This document shows positions 1-13,900 of a DNA stretch of 64,000 nt, piece after piece (positions within the stretch are counted from its first letter, which is position 1; each line of letters begins with the position of its first letter). The notes below the pieces were generated by a model. It was given only the letters and a program-made list of their open reading frames with translations, ran no database searches and had not been told where the DNA came from. A program made the translations under genes and the position numbers. The stretch is from assembly GCA_013396635.1 (NCBI GenBank), contig WBMW01005537.1, forward strand, positions 248,001-312,000, given 5' to 3'. The stretch is from Penelope pileata. Its lineage: Eukaryota > Chordata > Aves > Galliformes > Cracidae.

Positions 1-1903
1 GGTCCTTGCAAACATGCAGAGTTGTGCGTCTGCTTAAAAGTTTTAGACTTACATTTCAACTCGGTACTGGTTCAGGGCTTAAGCTGACCTGGGGATGCCC
101 TTTTAAGAGAAATTTCCATTATTTTATTTAAAGCTCAGATTATACGCTGGAATGAATCTTGTTTCAGTAACAGTTGAGCTGATTTCTTCAAGGTACTGCT
201 CTGTATATCTGAATTCACTTAGGAAAAAAAGAAGTAAGGATGCTTATCAAAAAGCAGCTTATATACATAAAACATAATAGTTATTTAAAAAAAAAACCTC
301 AATATGAAGAATTCTACAAGGGGAAGACATTTCAGCTCAAATTTTGTTCAAATAATCAACATAATTTCTTGCAAAATGAAACAAGGATTGGGGAATTGAA
401 ATAAGCATACAAGTAGAAACAGTGCAGAGTTGGCCTTCATTCTGCTCTTGTGCAGTTTCAGCCACGTTAACATTTTATATCCAGTTCAGTAAGCACTCGG
501 CGTTGCCTCTTATATTCCTGCAGCGAAAGATGAAGTCACTTGAACTACCGAGATAAATTAGAATGGTAGAGTCAAGCTTGAGCTTTTCATTTGTTTGAAT
601 AATGATTTCCTGGGCAATATTCCTGCCAGCTGGTGTGCTGGTTCGCTGCCGTCCGTTGCCCACTTGAATGCTCGGGATGGGCAGCCACAGTTCTTTCAGG
701 AATAACAGAGTAGTGTTCTGGCTGTTGAATAGTTGTTGGCATTTTGTATTTTTAACTGTTCCTCTAGGCTGAAATGAAATGAAATGAACAGTGCTCGCTA
801 CATTTATTACAAAAGAAAGAAATAAAACAATGTGTGCTTCCTGAAGTGCTAGCTATAGAACACGGTGCCCCAAAGGAAAGAAGACATTATTAGCTCGTTA
901 CCCATCCTGACAGTGTGTGCACAACTTCCCTGAGTTTTATGGCACTAATTTGTGATAGTCTTTTACCTCGTCAGTATTTCCAGGTCCCAGAACCATGAGC
1001 AGAAACCTATTGCATACAAAGCACGGGTCTCCTGGGGCACTCAGATACCTGACTAATTAAACTACGGACAGAGGCACGGAAGTGTACTATGCTGCGGGTG
1101 CCAATGAGCAGCATTTTCAAAACATGCCCATTGTTTGCCTCCCATGGAACGAGAGCCTTGGTGTTCAAAGCTAAGTCCTAAAGGGTTAAAATGGAAGTAA
1201 GCTCCATGTGCTCACCAGCAGTGGAAGTCTGCAGCTTCAGCTGGAGGCAGCTGAGCAGAAATTTTGTTTCTTGGTGTAAGAGCAATTAGCCTGACAAGCT
1301 CACATGACACACCTGCATTTCCTTATTGTCTCTGGAGTGAAAAGGTTGTAAATATCCAGAGTCCAGAAAGTTATTTTTTTGTGTAGTGGTGACATCTTGT
1401 TTAAAGATTAGAGAACGCAATTAAACCAGTCCTCATGGTTGAGTTTAGTCCTTTTGATCAGTGTCTCCATTCCAAAAAGTACAAAGAAGTACAGTGGTGT
1501 GAGCAGTCGGTGCTGAACGATGCGTTACACCTCAGAGTCCACTCTTTCTTGATCTGCAATACAGAATCATGGAACCATCAAGGTTGGATAAGGCCTCTAC
1601 GTGGATGGCTCCCCCAGAACTGTGACATAATTCATTCAGGCTGGTGTTGATCATGTCTAGGAACACGTTACTTACGTATGGTCTTTATGATGCTCTTTGT
1701 CTGCTTGCATGTGATATGGTGCCTGCAGTGGCTCGAGGTAACTGCATCCCCAGAGACGTTTTAGTATCTTACACCAGAAGCTGTGCAAGTGGAAGTCTGA
1801 GTGCGTTCTGTTGTACAAGCTATTGAAGATGGCTTGTGGCCATTGCTCCAGGTGGATTTTCTAAGTGTGCTCCGTTAGCATTACATTTCTTTACCTCTTG
1901 CAG
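1..1903 (+). other. PITPNC1: PITPNC1 intron (partial)
   Basis: This is intronic sequence upstream of the first PITPNC1 exon in the window. It ends in a normal acceptor (TTTACCTCTTGCAG). A short CR1-like fragment lies at 1561-1600. I see no coding exon, promoter or RNA gene; the short ORFs here have no recognisable family. Confidence 0.8.
1561..1600 (-). repeat. CR1 LINE 3'-end fragment
   Basis: The segment beginning ACAGAATCATGGAACCATCA followed by AGGTTGG matches the reverse complement of the conserved 3' end of avian CR1 LINEs. The element therefore lies on the minus strand. Only the terminal part is recognisable and the downstream flank has diverged. It was identified by eye from the family consensus. 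Confidence 0.6.
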
Positions 1904-1999
1904 ATTTTTGACAATGAAGCTAAAGATCTGGAGCGAGAAGTCTGCTTTATTGACATTGCCAGTGATGAAATTCCTGAGCGCTATTACAAGGAATCGGAG
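1904..1999 (+). CDS. PITPNC1: PITPNC1 exon encoding IFDNEAKDLEREVCFIDIAS
   Basis: The exon has 96 bases (32 codons), phase 0 at both ends, acceptor CTTGCAG and donor GTAAGA. It encodes the stretch from IFDNEAKD to IPERYYKESE, part of the PITP fold beside the lipid-binding cavity. It is almost identical to the mammalian exon, differing for example at IASDE where human has IACDE. Confidence 0.95.
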
Positions 2000-4900
2000 G
2001 TAAGAGACAAATCCATGGTGGAGTGATGAAGGGAGCGTAAGAGGCTGCAGTAAAGCCTTAATAGGAATCAAAACAATTTTATTTTGAGATGATATTTTGA
2101 AGTTATTGTGGACAGTAGTGTTTTAAAAGCTTTTGATTAGATGGGAAACTGGTAGCAACCTCTCAACCTAGGTTGGTTGACACTTTCTTTTGAAGATGGT
2201 TTCTCCAACCTTTAGAAGTGCTGTTATCTCCTTATCAGGCTGTGAGCAGTACTGGACCTTTTTGTGCAAAGTAGAGAGGGACTTCTCTTTGAATCCTGAG
2301 GCTCAGTGAAGTGTTTGCAGTTCTGAGCAGTGTGAAGCATTCCTGGTTTCCTTGTTTGCGTCCCAGCCCACCGTAATGCCACGTGATGTGTCAAAGCCCA
2401 AACGAAGGACAGATCTGCAGTGAGAACAGGGCTGATGTGCAGCTGCTCAGGGACCACCACGACACCAGACCCAGAGGGACTGAGGCACACTACACAATCT
2501 ACTAAGACTGCTAAAAAGCACCAAGCTGACGTGTTCACTCTTAAAATTCCCCTGAAATTTGCTCCCATGTATGTTTGATTGTTTCTTTTAGGCCAATGCA
2601 ATTATCTGTTCTGAAATCAGCAACAACCATGCAAATGGAGATGAGGTCTCAATGTTTTAATCTCCGTCTTGAAGAACCGTGGTTCAGAACAAGAAACCAG
2701 AGAGGAATGATCAGATCTGTGCTTGCGTTTCGTGTTGGAGACATGATTTGCCTCTGGAGCCAAGTATATATTCATAGCTGGCGACCAGTACGGCAGCTGT
2801 TTGACTATACAAAATGAGAATACGCTGCCATTTTTAGGTTAGAAAACGAAGACTTGCCAAAAAATATGTTTCTGTACCATAGGACACATGCTTTTCAGAT
2901 TTAAATAGTCAAGTACTTGTTATCTTCTATTTATAGATCCTATTTCAAATTTTATGTCCTGGTCATAAAAGAAAATGGGGTCTACAGTAGAATGAAAAGT
3001 AATTTTATTAGTTTTCTTGGATAATAAAACCCATCTGTCATGTACCAAAAATTATATAACACCTCATGAAACAGCTTATGGGTCCCATCATCCTATCTGA
3101 ACTCCATGGTCTTCTGCTTCCATTAAGGAATGACTGCTGCTACCCAGCACATCAGCATTTGACTGTTCTAAAGAAATCATGTGAGATTTCTCACCTCACT
3201 GTGTGCACTTCCACAAATTGTAAATACAAAGGTAACATCTAGCTTTTCAGCTTTCCCATTTTTAATAGCCAGCTATTAAAGCATAATTTTCATTTGATTA
3301 ATCTTACGGTATAGAAACCAACCTCGTCACAAGTGAGAAAAGAATTTTAGGCTGTGTGCTGTATTTCAGAAACAAATCTAGGGACCTTATTCCGAGCAAA
3401 GTGAAATCTTTTACATGATCTTAACCAATAAAAATAGACCAGCATCTGTTGTTTTTGTGATGATTTATATGTTGGCTTCCAAATTCTGCTTCAGAATTCG
3501 TGCAAAATAATGAAAATACCTTAGCATATAGCTGTGTATTGAATTAATGATAGCTGAATTCAGTATCTTCCAAAGTTTACAAACTATGTGTTTTAGGCTT
3601 CTGTACGATGACGATGAAGCCAAATTCCCATTTCTGCTGAGGTCTCTTACATAATTTAGGTACTATAAGAAGATTTTTAATTATTTTAAATGTAATTTGT
3701 CTGTTTTTAATCAGAATAGCATTTTAAAAGTAACTCTATGTAAATGAGAAATGGTCTGTGTTTTCCAATAACAGCTTCAGAGATACTAAAGGGTATTTAA
3801 TTACACTAATAACAGTAATTTGGCAGGTTTTACATCATTTAATCTGAACTGATACCAAGGTTAAAGATTAAAAGCAAAGTACAATCCTCGGGATTTAAGA
3901 ATTAGATCCCACTGGATAAATGTTCTGACTCTAATCCAGAAAGACCAGTGAGAATGGTTTTAACTTCAGGCATGTCAGTAATCTCTTCATTTCAGCAGCT
4001 CTTGCACATGCTTAAAATTAACCAGGTTCTACAGCAGGGTCAGCATCCTTAGCACCGTCTAGAAAATAAGCTTTAAATTTCTTCTATATCCTGATTAAAA
4101 TGCATCCCTCTTCAATTAAAAATTTGTTTTTAACTGAAGTTTCATCATTTAGTTTTATTACCGTATATTAAAGAAGTAGCTTAAGTGATTTTAAACTTTC
4201 ACACGTTCCTTAACCTGCTTGATGTTCCTTCTTACGAGCCTGCTATGGAGGTGAACTTGTTGTGAATTTGTAGCTTTTTTTTGTGACCATGGACCTAGAA
4301 ACCCCTTGAAGTTTTAAGATGTTTGAAAGTGGTGTCCCAAAGTGAGAAGGCTTAAATCTAGATCCAAGCTATCAGGTTTGCCTGTTTTTCTGTATATTTC
4401 CAAATCTGAATGTACCTGTTACAGTGAATGCAGAACTACGTATTTCTGTATAAAGGATGTGCAAGCCTACAGGTAGGAGGATCTGTCTTATTTCCTCGTG
4501 ACTTTAACCTCCGTGTATAAGTATCACCAGCCATCACGCATTCCCCATATGGGCACATATATTTATCTGAATTGCAGAAAAGAACAAAACTGAGCTGTGC
4601 TGAAAGGTGAGGGAGGGCCTCCAGTGAATCATTCCTGAAATGAAACTTCCACTGCAGACATGAGATACTGAGCAAAATGTTCTTTGCTGCCGTGTTCAAG
4701 TTCTCAGAACTAACAGCCTTTCATTTCCTGTTTATAACAAAGCAGTCCAGAGTTGGACACTTGCAATAAACTTTTAAAGTTACCTCCAAATACAAAGATG
4801 TCATGCAGCTGCTCTAATTTTTTTCCTTAATTGCTGATTTTTTTGACACAGCTGCAGTGTAATAGGTCCAGCTTACTACTGTCCAGTGCTTTCAGAATAA

Positions 4901-7900
4901 CAAAGCTTCCATCACATTACTGATCCAGGAAATTACAGTAGTTGAAATAATCCAGCTGCCTCAGTCCGCACCGTGAGCAGTTCAGTAGTAAAAGCAAATG
5001 CAAATGCCCTTACTAACGTCAGTTGTGAGCTCACGTAAGGGCTGACTGGATTATCATATTTCAACCTCAGAACTGTCCCAGTATTTACAATTCTGACGTA
5101 TTTAACTGGCTCTTCCAGAAAACATATTTTATGGAAATTAAAAAGAGAAAAAGTGTATTTAAAAAGTGACTCCACAGAAATCTCTACAGTAGCGTCTTTG
5201 CATCAACAAATCTTTCCAGAGCACGAAGCTATGTAAGCTGAAATCCAAAACCTAACAACGGTAGCTGGGTGGTGAAGTGCCAGATCACATGGATTAAAAC
5301 CATGAAGGATTGGTTCTGAAATTCAAGATGAAACAAACTTGTCTTCAGCTTGAAGAGGAGAAAAAAGATGGACTGAACTTCAAAAGGATGTTGGTGGAAT
5401 ATATTGCTATCAGGCCCTGAAAAAAGTGAATCTGTGCATTAAATGGAAGGCAAGAAGAATATTTGAGAGGCATCTGGAGAGCATCCAGTAAGAGAGGAGG
5501 ATGTATGGCATAAGTACAAGGCACTTTCACCTTGAGGTGCAGCTTGAGGATCTTTTCCATGCTAAAATGAGCACACAACCAGCAAGTAGTTCTCAAGACA
5601 GAGCAAGGTGTTTCCACCATAGAGACAAAACGAGTCTTGTCAGCAGCAGAATAGCATGGGATCTTCAAATCATGCATGTTACAGCATAGCTAACAAGTAT
5701 ACATGTTAAGATTTCCAAGTTACATTCCTACAAGCAACACATGTGTATAAGTACATCATTTTAAGAAAAAAATAAATTTTCAGAACTTGAAAATACATTG
5801 CAACACAACAGTGCCATATTTTCACATTAGTGTTTGCCTCCTGGAACAGAGGTTACAGTTCCACATTTGATGCCCATGACGTCTGCAGTCCATGAAGTAC
5901 ACCAAGTAAATAAATGCTAAATACGAAATAATGGAATCCCCAGCAGAAGCGTGCTAAGTCATGAACTGCCAGACGTGGTCTAAGTAAGAGACACTGGGAA
6001 GGTGCTGTGTTTGAAACCATACCCGTGGCACTGTGGCTTTTATTTCGTTTCACTGTAGTTTTCTATTTCGTTCTCAAATAAGCCCAGCTCACAGGTAATG
6101 ATGTTTCTGCTATGTTAGCAGAAGTGCTATTTTTAAATCACTCTGCACCTGGCAATAATGCATTGCAAATACAGAGTAGGTGTTGCTCCTCTTTAGCAAA
6201 AGGATTTGCCAGATGGGCTTTCCTAATAAATTGGGTCTGATAAAAGCACAGGAAGGTTATTTAAACAAAAAGATTTGTGCTATGCCATTACATTTAAAAC
6301 AGATTGAGGATTTTACCAGTAGACAAGTTAAGAGGAAAAGAGTGAATTGAGGCAGTATTCTTTGGATGATGGATTCTATAGAAAGGAAGGCATGGGTGGC
6401 TAAATGCGAACATAAGGTACGCACAAAATAGATGATGTCATAAAGTCATAAAAATGGTTTCATGCCTAGGATCACCTTGCCCAGCTGCCAGTCACTGACG
6501 AGTGTTTCCAGCTCACGTTTGCCATGATTCCCAGCCTAGAGAATAAACTCCTTGACTAGCCTGGTGTCTTTCATGTAGCAGTCTGGAAATTTATTTCTCT
6601 GAATTCTTTCTTTTTCCTGGCTTCCATTCATCTGTTTACAGTTTTATAGTACCCATATGTTAATGTTCTCAGAAGGACAGGAATTCCCATTAAGGCTATT
6701 AGATACATGTTGTCCATACTGTCCATCATTGCCTGGCTCTTGGCTTGAAAGTGTCCTGCCAGTCTGTGACTGTACATCCTGTCCTTCAAGAGCAATGGGC
6801 ATGATTAAGGGAAGTAAAGGCACATCTCTGGGCACTCTTAAAAGGGTTTGGAACGAGGAGTGATGTCATGGATGAACTGCATTGCAGTAATTGGATTGTT
6901 TGGGGGCCGCCAACTTTAGAAGGATTTCCATTATGAATCCACTTGTCTGCTGGTTTAACTTTATCAAAAATAAACAAAAATCCTTTGTTCTCAGCATCCA
7001 GAGGGTTGCAGTTTGAACAAGGTCTATAAGTTGCCTTATGCACATCTTAGCAGTCATGCAGGGTAGCTGTTCATTATTTAATTTTTATTTATAAATCTTG
7101 AATATTTGATATTGACTCAAATTCATTACATTAATCCCTTTGGACTGTACTGAAGTTATTCCATTACGGCTCTGGTTATCTCAGAAGGGATATAAAGTGT
7201 TCCTGCATAACACTCAGTGTTATTAAAAAGTGAATCCAAAGCGCTCAACCGAGGCGGTGGCTTCGTCACTCCGGTACCCAACGTGTGTGTAAGAAACAGC
7301 AGGGCCTTCCGACCATAAAACTTCTATTTCCTTTTGATTTTCCTTTTTAGAGATGCTTATGTGTTTCATGCTGTAACTTTTTGCAGAAATATTTAAAATG
7401 ATACTTTCTGATATTTCTTTATTCATGGAAACATCCATAAGAATTTTACGTCTTAGTTTTTCCCTTTTTATTTTTTCTTCTATTATTATTATTATTATTA
7501 TATTGCTTGCTTCAGGCAGTAATCAGCTATAAAACAGCTCTTTCAACCAGAAAATATCTAGATCAATCTGAGGTCAAGCTTTATTGAGTGAGAAGAATGG
7601 CAGCAGCATGTGACTCTGAGCAGTGACACACAGTGGTATGTTGCTATGATATACGATGACGCTGAATTGTTTTTTATGGTGATTTAACATTGAAACCTTA
7701 TTATAGTGCAAGTTTAAAGTTTCTATTTAGAAAAGAATGTGTCAGCAATAAAACCAATGTCATTCACCGAGCAGGAAGCCTATCACCTCGTTAGAACTTT
7801 GTAAAGGAGCTTTAATGACAGAGCTGCAGTTCATGGAATAGAGCAGCAGCCAGTTCAGGAGATAGCTGCACACCCTAGGAAAAAGGAATGGGGCTGAGTG

Positions 7901-10900
7901 ATACAGAAGATCACACTGAATGGAAGAAAGTCAAAATCAAATAGTCTTACTGATTTTTTTAGTCTTGCTTATCTTCCATGTGAGCACATACTCTAAGTAC
8001 ACACTTAGGTAACTGCTTTTCCAACAAAGGATGCATTTAAAAGTTTTTCTCAGGTCTCAGCTTTGGGCAAGGCAACACGGATGAGTGCTGGTGGTTATTC
8101 TCAAAGACAGAGCTTAGAAGCAATGCTATAACTTGACAGAAACTTCATTATTTTCAAGTTCTGAAAATGAATATTTATGTGTATATTATTTCTGTTTCCA
8201 AAATTTAATTAGCGGGAATGGCCATAAGGTGAAATGCAATGGAATCATACCAAGATGGAAAATAATCTTTTGATAGCTAAAACTTCATCTTGTCTGGATA
8301 AAAGCAATCCTTAATGCACTAATGTCCTTACTGGTAGGGTTGGTTGGTTGGTTTGTTCGTTTGATTTTTGTCTCGGTGTTGTAATTTCAACACCAATTTA
8401 TTTGATTTTGCAGTTAGTTAAAGACAGCCAGTGTTGAAATTAGTCCTTCAGTGGTTTGCCCAAAAATACCATAAGTATTTCTCTGGAAGTAGAAATGGCT
8501 AAACTGGAGGAGTTTCATGCTTGGCAGATCGTCTGGATCTGCAGTATCACTTAAAATTGCAAATGGGTCATATCAGCCAGGATCATGTCAGTGTTGATGT
8601 GTCAAAGCTTAATCCAGACGTGATTTCATGAAGACAGGCCGGTCGCACTGGGGGAGTAGTGTAAAAGCAAGTTCTAAAGCAGCAGCATTGTTTCCAAGGG
8701 CCATAAATAACACTTGGATTGCATTGCTTTGGAATGACTTGCAATAACATATTTTCCTATAGCAGAAAATGTCCTAGATAAATGAGCTTCAAAGCATCTT
8801 CCAAGAATGCCATCAATCCACTGACCGCTGGATACAAGACAGGGTTTGATTTTATTCTAGCATGGTGCTTATTTAAGTCAACTTTATATTACCCTTTTGT
8901 AATGTTTATTAGCCTGTTTTCATATTTTATATCTTATCAAAACATTTACTTTAGCAACCTGACAAACAGGACTTCCTTTCCAGGATCTCTGAATATGTTT
9001 TCTTTGTTTTGCAGGATCCTAAATATTTCAAGTCACAGAAGACGGGGAGAGGCCAATTAAAAGAAGGCTGGAGAGACACCCATCAGCCAATTATGTGTTC
9101 CTACAAACTCGTGACTGTGAAATTTGAAGTCTGGGGACTTCAAACCAGAGTAGAACAATTTGTACACAAGGTCAGTGAAACAGGAGCTGTTTCTTATTCT
9201 TCAGATAAGCAGAGCTCACAAGTACTGTTCTGCACAGGAATATGACTGACCGTGTTGGAACTAGCAAGCTCAGCTGAATCTCTCAAGGTCTGAAAGCAGA
9301 ACCGAAGAGTTCATCTCTGGGTATAAACTTGACAAAGCCTCAGGTCCAAGGCTGAGTAGTGCTTTCAGTGCTGTAATAAATATGAGCTGAAGTATTTGTG
9401 AATATAGATGAGCAATATTCAAGTAGCAGTGATGTACAGTGTTTCTTACAAGCAGGTAGTGGGAGAGTTTTCCTATCAATCTAGTAAAAAAATGAATGAA
9501 TGAACAGTGTAACAGCCAAGGGAGAATATTTTTCCAAGTATTGACTTTCTGCATGGTTAAAGAATTAACAAGGAAAAGGAAGAGAGTTCCAGTCTATTTG
9601 CCCAAGGATTATGGCATTCTGTACCAATTCCCAAGTGGCTTCCCATGCTAGGCAAAGCCATGCTGATGTGGTCCAGTCCTGGCAGTAGCTCCACTGAAAT
9701 GGGAGGCTGGACACCAGGCTCCAGAACCAGTGTGTCTGATTCCCTAGGGTATGTCTTAGGGATGGAGCTGACGGTATAATTTTCACATTAAATGTTGAAA
9801 GGCAACACTTTCTTAGAATGACTTACTGCTGTAAAGCTATTTAACCTTTTCCTTGTTTCACAGGTGGTCAGAGATATACTCCTGATTGGTCACCGGCAGG
9901 CTTTTGCCTGGGTTGATGAGTGGTATGGTAAGTATTGAGCAAATTAAGCCTTGAAAGGGTGGGTGAGAAGCTTATCATAACTGACAGCAGATTTCCATTT
10001 GCTTTCATAGACCATGGGGTCCTAGCATAAGCTGTTCATGAAAGAACCAGAACTATGCTCAGTTTCTCTGGAACACAGGGAGTGCATTTACAGCAGCTTC
10101 TTTCTTAACAAGAGTAGGTTGTATTTTAGGCAGCCAGTAGGCATCATACAGGGACACTTTACAGCCCATGCACCTCAGAATATATACATCAGTCCACTGT
10201 ATATATATATATGCCACAGAATATATACATCCTGTACTGTAGACAGATAGCAGCTCTTGCCTCTGCCAGGAATCATCTATGTGCAGAGCTGCATGCAGGT
10301 TTTATTAAAGCTTCTTATTAATTATTTCCATACTGAAAACTCCTAGGACCTCTGATCCAACACAATTTCTTTTTAGGAAGGTTTTAAATCGTTAATATGT
10401 ATTGCAGTAAAGAAAAGATAGAGCTCTAATGTCCTTTCTGAAAAATGAATATAAATATAAAACCCACTGGGACTGGTTCAGGAGCAGCTGCATGCAGAAA
10501 CTGAATCCATGCACAGCTGTAGGAATGGGCACTTTCCATAGCAGAGTGATTCTGAATATCAGAACAGCCAGCTACATTATTTCAGTTCACGAGGCTTGTC
10601 CTTTGTATTTTCAGCAAGATGTATCCATGATCATACATACTTGTATAACCTAAAACATCCCTCTTATCATATAGTACTTATTTGGGAATATATTTAGAAA
10701 GCTTATTTAAACCCTCCTTAAGATTCAGGAAGCAGTTTTCAGCCATTCATGCAGAGTTCTGATGAAAGACAACACAGTGTCATTCTGCACGGCTCAGACA
10801 TACAGCCAGTCACCCCAGTTGGTGTGGGCACACACATCTCCAGTGACTTCATACCCCTGCAGAATTTTACTCTGGAATCTAACAAACACATTTGTTTAAA

Positions 10901-13900
10901 TTATAGAATAAACTGGTTTTGGCATGAGAAAGTTATTATAAATTTAATAGTGCATGAAAAATCGTGCTGCAATGATCATAAAAATACTGAAACCTCCTAA
11001 TTTTTTTGTATTAGTAGTATGTGTGTGTGTATAAATACACAGATGTATGTTTTCAGAGTACCATAAACTAGGACGAAAATTTTGTTTCCAGTAACGATTT
11101 TAAGAGCTTTTCTTTTTAAATTTTAGGGTTTTTTTTAATTTCTTACCTGAAATACAGTGATCTGTACAAACTGAAGTCACCTGTAAGCATTCAGCAGGGT
11201 AGAGACTTTTGAGAAAATTATTTCTTTTTGTCTAACAAGACTATACCTCTGCTGCTTTTCTCCAAAACTGAAAAAACCGTAGAGATTAAGATGTTTTCCA
11301 GGGTGATCACTTAAAATATTTTCTAAATTGAATTGTTGACAGTGACTTTAAATTGACTCGTTTGTTTTTCAGAAAGGATGCAGTTGTGCAGTTTAACGAT
11401 TTCTATAACATTAGAACCATGATTGGTCTTTATAGGACTTCACGTATATAATAATCAAAGAAAGAACAAAAGAAATGTTAGCTGTTGACTTCAAATAGAG
11501 AAGCTTGACTTCACACAAAAAATAAGCCCACAAATTTTTCCCAAATTTACCAAAAATATCTATTATAATAAAGACAAGACATAAAGAAACAGTACTGGGG
11601 AGACAGGAGTCACCTGCACCTGAGCAGAGTTCCTGATGAAGATGACAACTGAATAATTGGGAAGTTAAAGAGATGGAATAGTTTTGGTCCAAAAACATTT
11701 AGCCACAGATTCTCCCACCTTAGCTCTTAATGGACCCTGTCAAAACACTCTTTCCACAGATGAAACATTGCAGTGTGCAATTATCGTGTGGATTTTTCTG
11801 TCGCGATAATAATGATATAAATAATGTAGAGTGATTTTAGTACTTGTCAGGTTAAGTACAAAACATAAAAAAGTCTGGACTCACCAAAATAGGTATGAAT
11901 AAAGACTAAATATAAAGCAGAACTTAGAAAAGAAATAGAATAGAAAGAGCAGAAAGTTAATGTATGTAATTCTGTGCTGTCTGCATATGACTGTGCATGT
12001 AATACATATGACTGTAAAATTTTTATGCTGTTGTTCTTGACGTGTTTATGTGTGTGGGGAGAGATTTTCAACTATATCATCTTTAAAGAGTCTGTGTCTA
12101 TATTTATCTTTTTAAAATAAAAGTTTGAGGAAGACTGAGATGATGTAAGTCAGCTAAATCAAGTAACCAGTACATTAAAATCCGTTCTCAACCATACTAC
12201 GTTACTGATATCCCTGACTGAGTACTCTTACTGCTGTTGTAAGCATGAATGTGGCTTGTCATTACATTTACTACATTGCATTTAGTTTTATTAGTAAGAA
12301 ATTATTAAGAATGTTACTTACTAATCAAAAGCATGTTCTCTGCTTGGCAAAATGCACCTCAGCATGTTACTGACATGGCTTGTGGGCTTGTCTTTCCTTC
12401 CAGGCAATAGTACAAACAAAAGGTTAGAAGAGTATTCGTTAAGGGTATTTCTTGTTTAATTTTGGTCAGAATTGTAGAATGCACTTCCTTTTCAATGATG
12501 ACACACCACAGCATGCTACTGATGTAACAGCTGAAGTTAAATCTTTCTTTAAAAGCTGTCTTGTAAAGTACATCAAGACCTTGATATCACATCACGGGAT
12601 GTGGTGTGATATAAAAATGTACAAATCCAGATGACACATGATAAACTTGAGAAAAATGATAGCCTCAAGAACAAAAACATGGTGTACTTTACCAAAAGTG
12701 GTTTGCATTTTGGAGCAGACCATGTAAATCAAAGTATTATTTAAATGTGATGTACAAAAGATTGATGGCTAGTTTCATGAAGCTCTGAAATTAGCAAAGA
12801 ATTGTAAAGAATGGATCAGTATTCTAACAGCTTTCATCTTCACTTACACCTTACTCACAAGTAGGGTACTCAGAAGAGTAAGGTCCCAAAAGTGAGCTAA
12901 CTGGGTTCTGTGTGTTTCCCCTAGAAGTGTGATTTATGACAAAAAATTCTTTAAATCCTTAACAACTGCTTTGAGTTACATAGCAAGGATTTAGAACACT
13001 GTTCACTAGTTGACAGCATCAGGCATGCCTAGACGACGGGAAATGATCCTGCTGGTAGAATTAGCCCGATTTGTAGAGGATGTGTAACTTGTAGAATGCA
13101 TTAAATGGCTTGAGGCTACAGAACTATAACACATTCACTATTAATCCACTTACCAGTGTAATTAAGTGTTAGCTTCTGAGCTGGTCTGTGTTCTAACAGA
13201 ATGAGTATTTGCTGGTTTTTAAGACATACTATGCAAAGATAACAAAATATTTTAGAAAGCCCCCACAAAGGTAAGTAAATCTTTATAATATTTCTATATC
13301 TATCCTTTATTCCAAGGGATCTTCTAAAATTTTTTTTAGAAGATCTTGGCTTTTGCCAAAGCCTGCACTTCAATACTTTTTGCCTACCTTATGTTACACA
13401 GATTCTCCCAAACAATTTCCACGCCTTCCTGTTCTCTGGCTCCTTTGACTTAACCTTCTCACACCTTCCTTGGCTGATATAACTACCTTTATGAGCCAAA
13501 TTTCATAAAGCTAGTTGCTCCATGTTTTGGTTTTTTTTTAAATCCTTTTTGGCTTCTGCTGAAAGACTATGTATTCCTAGAACCTTCTCCTTAAAAAAAT
13601 AAGTTTGCACTGAATCAATGGAAAATGCCAACAATTTTGAACTTTTTACAGATATGACTATGGATGATGTTCGAGAATACGAGAAAAATATGCATGAAAA
13701 AACCAACATTAAAGTTTGCAACCAACATTCATCTACTGTGGATGAAATAGAGAGCCATGCCAAAGCAAGAGTATGTCAATTTTTAAACCATATTGCCCAC
13801 CCTCAATGGATATACCCACACAGATCAGAGAAGTGCAGCCAGCTGATCTTGCTGATCACTCAGTGGAATTTTTGGGAGATTTTGCCTCAATAGGAACAGA

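Noticed and set aside
13618..13893. Full 91-codon open frame around the PITPNC1 alternative exon as an independent gene
   Set aside because: Only 13652-13770 resembles the PITPNC1 short-isoform end. The flanks are intron, with a standard acceptor and donor at the exon limits.
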